A stretch of DNA of 17,240 nt from an uncultured Clostridia bacterium (lineage in GTDB: Bacteria; Bacillota; Clostridia; Christensenellales; CALWSW01). Positions 12,472-17,240 of the stretch are shown piece by piece. The position numbers and the translations under genes are program-made. The stretch's first letter is position 1; each line of letters begins with the position of its first letter. The notes beneath the pieces were generated by a model. The model had not been told where the DNA came from. It saw only the letters and a list, made by a program, of their open reading frames with translations, and did not search any database. The stretch spans positions 1 through 17,240 of the forward strand of contig CALNBC010000427.1 in the NCBI GenBank assembly GCA_937874755.1, in the 5' to 3' direction.

Positions 12472-12711
12472 GTGAACAAATCCCAATCGAATATGAGAAG
12501 GCATGTAGTGCCCTGTCCACACTGTGGAAAGGACGTACTCGACCATATGACTGTATGTCCATTTTGCCAGGGTAAACTGAAATCGCGGTATTATACTCCA
12601 TCCCGTAATGCTGAGCAACAAAAAAACCTGAAAAGGATGATGAGCGTTGTTGGGTTCGCGATTGCTGCAGTCATAATCATACTCATGTTAGTGCAAAAAT
12701 ACGCCAGCTAA
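12472..12711 (+). CDS. Small zinc-ribbon protein with C-terminal membrane anchor
   Basis: A 79-aa protein with two cysteine pairs, CPHC (residues 17-20) and CPFC (31-34), separated by 10 residues, forming a zinc ribbon. It ends in one hydrophobic segment (VVGFAIAAVIIILMLV, about 60-75) that anchors it in the membrane. GTG is the start: AAAAGGAGAGA lies 6 bases upstream. An ATG at 12465 is in another frame and closes quickly. It sits 20 bases past the operon terminator. Function unknown; similar zinc-ribbon tail-anchored proteins are common and uncharacterised. Confidence 0.75.
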   Translation: MNKSQSNMRRHVVPCPHCGKDVLDHMTVCPFCQGKLKSRYYTPSRNAEQQKNLKRMMSVVGFAIAAVIIILMLVQKYAS

Positions 12712-12722
12712 AAACATAATCA

Positions 12723-12744
12723 ATAGCGAATAACTGATTGCTAT
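12723..12744 (+). terminator. Weak hairpin after the zinc-ribbon gene
   Basis: ATAGC-g-AAT (12723-12731) pairs with ATT-GCTAT (12737-12744) with one bulge. A T run occurs about 20 bases later (12763-12767), too far for a standard terminator. The rest of 12745-12897 shows no gene. Confidence 0.3.
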
Positions 12745-12897
12745 AGTCTAGAATAAGCGTATTTTTATTGTGCAAAATCTAGGTGTAAGCACCGTAAAAT
12801 TACAACTTAAGCCAGGCAATATGCTTAACAAGGGCATAAAAAGCTGGCAGATAACGAGAGCTAGGCAAGTGGCTCATGCGCGTGCTCAATCTTTTGC

Positions 12898-14223
12898 TCA
12901 TTCTCTAGTCTTCAAGTAATCTTCAGCCTCGTTCAACAATTTCTTGCGGTGTGTGCGCAGATGCTCGATGAATGCATCGGTTTCGTGCAGCAAATCATCA
13001 GAAGGATACTTCTTTCTCAGTTTTTCTAAGAGAGCGATACCGACAAAGGTGTCGCAAATATCTCCGAGGGTATCCTGAATAGATTTGAGTGATTCTAGAT
13101 TTAATGCTGCACTATTGCTGAACAATTTGATGTTGCTTTGGACATACCTCAGCTTTTTGAAACGTATCCTGATACGGTGAATATTTGCTAGGTCATTAGG
13201 ATCCATCTGCTTCATTGCGTTTGCAACATCGTTGTTCCATTGTTTGTACCGTCCTATGGCGAATTGTTCGAATGCTGCTTCATCCTCATAATCACCATTC
13301 CACCGCTCAACGCGTTTTGCAGTACGACCAAGTTCGTCACTCATGGAATCTCCAGCAACATAATCGCAAAGCATGCGCTTTTCGGCTTCCCTTTCGCTGT
13401 GTAATATACCCGACACCGCATTGCTACTCGTAAGCTCGACTGAGCTGTCCTTCAAAGATTGCCATTGTATGGTAAGCACGTCGATTTCGCGTATATACGA
13501 GAACTTTTCAGCCATCGCTCTTAGTTTTTCCTGGATGGCAACATATTCCCTTTTGTTGGTCATGGGTTTGATGAAAGATAGCAACGATCGAATTTGACGT
13601 ATCTTTACCCTTATATAGTGGACTGATTCGATATCGTTAGGGGATTTCAAGAACTGTACGCGCAAGTCCTCTATCCCCGCAAGCAGCTTAAGAACGACTT
13701 CTTTGTAGTCATTCATGGTGAAATACTGCCCGACATCCACGTTCGGTTCTTCTTCATCCGGCAGAGAAGCTCTTATTTTCCACTTAAGCTCCGCTTTGGG
13801 AGGATTCATGCCAAGCAAATGATAATTTACCATAGCACCCTTTTTGAAAGCAACTCTTGTACCAGAAAGCAGGACACTCCATTCGCCAAGGGAGGGTTCG
13901 TGCCCGACAACGAACAGAGTCGCATTTTCATCTATGCCTTGCAGTGCATCGCAGAAGGAAGAGTAATTCCCCGAGTATATAAAGTAATGCTTAACAATAT
14001 TTTCTATGTCTAACTCGCAAGCCAAAATTTCCGCAGTCTGGAGCGCTCTTGCAGCTGTGCTGGTCCAAATAATAACATTCCGCCCGGGGTTAACGTGCTT
14101 TTTCACTGAACGGCAAATTTTGCTGAATTGTTTTCTGCCCCTTTTTGTCAGTTCTCTTTTTACGTCGATCGGCTCTTGAACGCGAGGAACAGCCGTCGCG
14201 TGTCTAACAAGAACTATATCCAT
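12898..14223 (-). CDS. SixA-like histidine phosphatase fused to a CHAD domain
   Basis: A 441-aa cytoplasmic two-domain protein. Residues 1-160 are a histidine-phosphatase (RHG) domain: LVRHATA with catalytic His8, ELTKRGRKQ, TSTAARALQTAE with Arg59, and VVGHEP with His108, as in the SixA phosphohistidine phosphatases. Residues about 170-435 are a CHAD domain, with the two half-repeats marked by SVHYIRVKIRQIRSLLSF and NIHRIRIRFKKLRYVQSN. The conserved His, Arg and Lys of these form the basic channel known to bind polyphosphate. A role in phosphate or polyphosphate metabolism is therefore likely. AGAGGAGC lies 7 bases before the ATG. It has its own promoter at 14276-14304. Confidence 0.9.
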   Translation of the reverse strand: MDIVLVRHATAVPRVQEPIDVKRELTKRGRKQFSKICRSVKKHVNPGRNVIIWTSTAARALQTAEILACELDIENIVKHYFIYSGNYSSFCDALQGIDENATLFVVGHEPSLGEWSVLLSGTRVAFKKGAMVNYHLLGMNPPKAELKWKIRASLPDEEEPNVDVGQYFTMNDYKEVVLKLLAGIEDLRVQFLKSPNDIESVHYIRVKIRQIRSLLSFIKPMTNKREYVAIQEKLRAMAEKFSYIREIDVLTIQWQSLKDSSVELTSSNAVSGILHSEREAEKRMLCDYVAGDSMSDELGRTAKRVERWNGDYEDEAAFEQFAIGRYKQWNNDVANAMKQMDPNDLANIHRIRIRFKKLRYVQSNIKLFSNSAALNLESLKSIQDTLGDICDTFVGIALLEKLRKKYPSDDLLHETDAFIEHLRTHRKKLLNEAEDYLKTRE

Positions 14224-14275
14224 TTTATCAGCTCCTCTAATTGCATTCTGAACAACTATGTGTCGCTTTGGTTTT

Positions 14276-14304
14276 ATAATAGCGCATCCGTGAGCTTATA
14301 ACAA
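14276..14304 (-). promoter_or_regulatory. Putative promoter of the SixA-CHAD gene
   Basis: On the minus strand TTGTTA (14304-14299), 17 bases, then TATTAT (14281-14276). The -10 matches consensus at 5 of 6 positions and the -35 at 4 of 6. It leaves a leader of about 45 bases. Confidence 0.6.
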
Positions 14305-14450
14305 TCGAAGTAACACATTATATATTACACACGTTTACTATGTTTCCCTTTCTAAGAGGGTTTTATAAATTGACGCCCTCCCTCCATATTCGCAGGAGAG
14401 CGCCGAATTATCATTCAGCTATTTTGCTATTTTTTCCAAGCGCTGGTCAG

Positions 14451-15686
14451 CTAGATATCCTGATTGTATATTTTTTTGACGTGTTTTTTGTTCGGCAGCA
14501 TTATGAAAATAACCCCCAAAACGTTCACCACCATAAAGATAGCAATGACATACGGCGCTGGCACAACCTCGCCGAGCAAACCAGCTGAGAGCTGCCCTGT
14601 CAGTGTGCCGACGGTAGTAATCATCAAAAACAACCCATTGAACCTTCCACGCATTTGAGTTGGGATGTAGTTCTGTGTTGCAGAGATTCTTATATTATAA
14701 GATGTAACGCCCAACAATCCGGTAAAGAAGCAGAAGATTACCATAATTGGGAAGGGCATAAAGAGCAGCAATCCGTCCAGCACACAAAGTGTGAGATATA
14801 CGAATATAGCAATAGCAAATTTAAGGTGTGTAGGATACTTGAATTTATAATGTACCAATCCGCCTATAAGCCTGCCGATGGTGGATATGCTCATTGTGAC
14901 CGTATACATGGATACGGTAAGCCCCGGTGTGGTCTTGAAGTATGGCAGCATCAGGACCTGCATCGCCATACCCGAAAACATAGAGACGACGAAGTAGAGG
15001 GTGATAGCAAGGAGCCCCTTTTCTCGCCGTAGATACGCAGCACCTTCCTTAAAATCTTTTAAGTATTGCCGACTGTGATAAGAAGTGGTCGCTTTACTCC
15101 TATGTTTTTCCGAAGATTTAGAAATCTGCGTTTCAAATATCGCAGCAATGAGGTAAGAAAAGGCGTTAAAAAAGAACAGCGGTGCAAGCCCGACAGTTTC
15201 GTAGGCGACGCCCGCCAGCGGAACCATGATGGTGTTTGCAAGTGGGTAAATAAGGCTGCTTATCGAGTAAGCCTTAGAAAAATTGCCTTCGCTTATAAGG
15301 TCTGGATAATAGCTCTCGTAAGCCACTGTGTAGATTGCGTTTATCGCGCCCGTTGCAAAGGCGAGCACTAGATATAGCGGATAGCTGAAGAAATTCAAAC
15401 TGACTGCTATGGCAACCATAAAAAACATTCCGGCGCATATGAAATCCAATGTATAGATGGTCTTTCTTCGTGAAAACCGGTCTAAAAAAGGCCCGGCGAC
15501 AAGAGGGGCCGCCAGTTGGGGTAAAAATACGGCAACAAAGAATAAAGCGTACAAAAGGGTGGATTCCGTATTGTCGTAAACAAGAATACCCAATGAAAAA
15601 CTGGCAACAGCGTTCCCCAGCATGGAAATAACGGTTCCCCAGGTGATTATCGTAAAATCTTTTGTCCAAAGCTTGTTTTTACTCAT
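14451..15686 (-). CDS. MFS transporter, drug/macrolide-efflux-like
   Basis: A 411-aa polytopic inner-membrane protein with about 12 hydrophobic segments. It opens TKDFTIITWGTVISMLGNAV and carries the loop motif GPFLDRFSRRK between helices 2 and 3, as in the MFS_3/MefA-like exporters. A second family signature, GRFNGLF, lies in the C-terminal half, and the protein ends in a basic tail (NKKHVKKIY). It likely exports a small molecule by proton antiport; substrate unknown. The start at 15686 is chosen because the ORF upstream passes through the terminator of the preceding gene. The nearest ribosome binding site, GGAG, is a rather distant 13 bases away, so the start is less sure than the gene. Confidence 0.85.
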   Translation of the reverse strand: MSKNKLWTKDFTIITWGTVISMLGNAVASFSLGILVYDNTESTLLYALFFVAVFLPQLAAPLVAGPFLDRFSRRKTIYTLDFICAGMFFMVAIAVSLNFFSYPLYLVLAFATGAINAIYTVAYESYYPDLISEGNFSKAYSISSLIYPLANTIMVPLAGVAYETVGLAPLFFFNAFSYLIAAIFETQISKSSEKHRSKATTSYHSRQYLKDFKEGAAYLRREKGLLAITLYFVVSMFSGMAMQVLMLPYFKTTPGLTVSMYTVTMSISTIGRLIGGLVHYKFKYPTHLKFAIAIFVYLTLCVLDGLLLFMPFPIMVIFCFFTGLLGVTSYNIRISATQNYIPTQMRGRFNGLFLMITTVGTLTGQLSAGLLGEVVPAPYVIAIFMVVNVLGVIFIMLPNKKHVKKIYNQDI

Positions 15687-15723
15687 ATATACTACAAAAC
15701 TCCAAAATCCCAACTCATCGCTC

Positions 15724-15754
15724 AAAAAAAGGACGGGTGCAAAAAGCATCCGCC
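15724..15754 (-). terminator. Intrinsic terminator of the cyclophilin gene
   Basis: On the minus strand GGCGGATGC pairs with GCACCCGTCC (one G-T pair and one bulge) around TTTTT, and seven Ts follow (15730-15724). It lies 15 bases after the cyclophilin stop and separates it from the MFS gene. Confidence 0.85.
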
Positions 15755-15768
15755 TTGTCGTGCTTTGG

Positions 15769-16341
15769 TTAGGAATTGTTCACTTTAATCTGTTTGATCT
15801 TTTGTGTTTTGATGGGCATATCCACATTTCCCTGATGAACTTCGAAGTGGTTGCCCTCGTCGTCCAGTATGGACTGGGGATGCTTGCCGGAGCTTATCTC
15901 GCTTCTGGGAGTGCGGCTCGATACGATGGCGTCGACAACAGACAGGCTTTCGTCATCTAACACCTTACCGAAGGCTGCGTATGCACCGTCAAGGTGGGGA
16001 GAATCGTCCGTCATGATGAAGAACTGGCTTCCTGCAGAATCAGGTTGGTTTGAACGCGCCATAGAAAGCACCCCTCGGGTATGCTTGAGGCTATTGTTAA
16101 AACCATTCTGGCTGAATTCACCCTTGATTGTATACCCCGGTCCTCCGGTACCGTTCCCTAGGGGGCAGCCGCCCTGAATCATAAAGCCCTTTATAACGCG
16201 GTGGAATATAAGACCATCGTAAAAGCCCTTGCTCGCGAGATCGGTGAAATTCTCGACGGTTTTCGGCGCGAGTTCCGGGTAAAGTTCTGCGTGAATAATG
16301 CCGCCGTCTGCCATCTCAATTGTTACTGTGGGATTTGCCAT
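15769..16341 (-). CDS. Cyclophilin-type peptidyl-prolyl cis-trans isomerase
   Basis: A 190-aa cytoplasmic protein-folding enzyme; no signal peptide. Cyclophilin motifs: APKTVENF, FHRVIKGFMIQGG (catalytic Arg48, with Phe53 and Gln56), RGVLSMAR, SAGSQFFI and LDGAYAAFGKV. The position of the human cyclophilin A tryptophan is not aromatic-Trp here, as usual in bacteria. A 30-residue tail after DDEG extends beyond the typical core. ATG 16341 is chosen for GGAGG 8 bases upstream. The longer frame to 16413 would begin in the promoter. It is monocistronic, between two terminators. Confidence 0.95.
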   Translation of the reverse strand: MANPTVTIEMADGGIIHAELYPELAPKTVENFTDLASKGFYDGLIFHRVIKGFMIQGGCPLGNGTGGPGYTIKGEFSQNGFNNSLKHTRGVLSMARSNQPDSAGSQFFIMTDDSPHLDGAYAAFGKVLDDESLSVVDAIVSSRTPRSEISSGKHPQSILDDEGNHFEVHQGNVDMPIKTQKIKQIKVNNS

Positions 16342-16372
16342 CCGTAATACCTCCATGTATACACTAAATTGT

Positions 16373-16378
16373 ATTATA
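16373..16378 (-). promoter_or_regulatory. -10 box of the cyclophilin gene
   Basis: A perfect TATAAT on the minus strand 31 bases before the ATG. No convincing -35 box lies at the usual distance; the best candidate, TTGAGG, is 22 bases away. The promoter assignment rests on the -10 box alone. Confidence 0.45.
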
Positions 16379-16415
16379 CTCCTTTGCAGTGTAAAATGCA
16401 CCTCAAAACACATAA

Positions 16416-16445
16416 GAAAGGCGTGGAAATATCTCCACGCCTTTC
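16416..16445 (-). terminator. Terminator of the pyruvate:ferredoxin oxidoreductase gene
   Basis: GAAAGGCGTGGA and TCCACGCCTTTC form a perfect 12-bp stem with a 6-base loop (16416-16427 with 16434-16445). On the minus strand the 3' arm ends in CTTTC followed by TTATG. It lies 24 bases after the stop codon. Confidence 0.8.
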
Positions 16446-16469
16446 GGGGATTAGCAGTTTTTATAAGGT

Positions 16470-17240
<771 letters not shown>

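Noticed and set aside
15687..15749. ATG at 15749 as start of the MFS transporter
   Set aside because: The start codon lies in the stem of the cyclophilin gene's terminator, so a transcript carrying it would rarely be made.
16342..16413. Cyclophilin start at 16413
   Set aside because: The extra 24 residues cover the -10 box and the ribosome binding site; GGAGG 8 bases before 16341 decides the start.

Overview
The window looks like chromosomal DNA of an anaerobic, Gram-positive, Clostridia-type bacterium. The grounds are a pyruvate:ferredoxin oxidoreductase, a lipoprotein-anchored ABC solute-binding protein, strong AGGAGG-type ribosome binding sites, consensus TTGACA/TATAAT promoters and a degraded group II intron. 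The genus cannot be named from this sequence.

Layout. (1) 1-908 is almost gene-free. It holds a terminator hairpin, the 5' remnant of a group IIC-type intron directly behind it, a second terminator-like hairpin, a tRNA-Leu(GAG) on the minus strand with its own promoter and terminator, and a consensus promoter for the next gene. (2) 909-3609 encodes a GntR/HutC-type regulator, a class II (Zn) aldolase and a PHP-domain metallophosphoesterase, apparently a small regulated sugar-phosphate cassette. A palindrome, TTGTCTATACAA, sits over a putative -10 box in front of the aldolase. (3) 3678-4250 is an orphan protein with four predicted membrane segments, whose promoter and ribosome binding site lie inside a long inverted repeat. 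(4) 4432-12420 is a complete family-5 (Dpp/Opp-type) ABC importer operon: lipoprotein, two permeases, two ATPases, and a small membrane protein overlapping the last ATPase gene by 4 bp. A strong terminator follows, then a zinc-ribbon membrane protein. (5) 12898-17240 is all minus strand: a SixA-like phosphatase fused to a CHAD domain, an MFS exporter, a cyclophilin, and the C-terminal part of pyruvate:ferredoxin oxidoreductase running off the right edge.

The most unusual element is the importer. The binding protein (834 aa) appears circularly permuted. The segment that normally ends family-5 binding proteins lies immediately after the lipoprotein signal and linker. The segment that normally begins the mature protein follows it, and the gene stops exactly where the displaced piece would normally continue. 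The partner DppC-type permease carries an insertion of about 260 residues between its first and second membrane segments, apparently built from four degenerate repeats of about 50 residues and predicted to face outward. The DppD-type ATPase has a basic N-terminal extension of about 60 residues. The transporter is therefore built from recognisable parts but has a non-standard architecture in three of its five subunits.

Functional links between the blocks are inferred from neighbourhood only. The importer probably takes up peptides or a related solute; its substrate cannot be read from the sequence.
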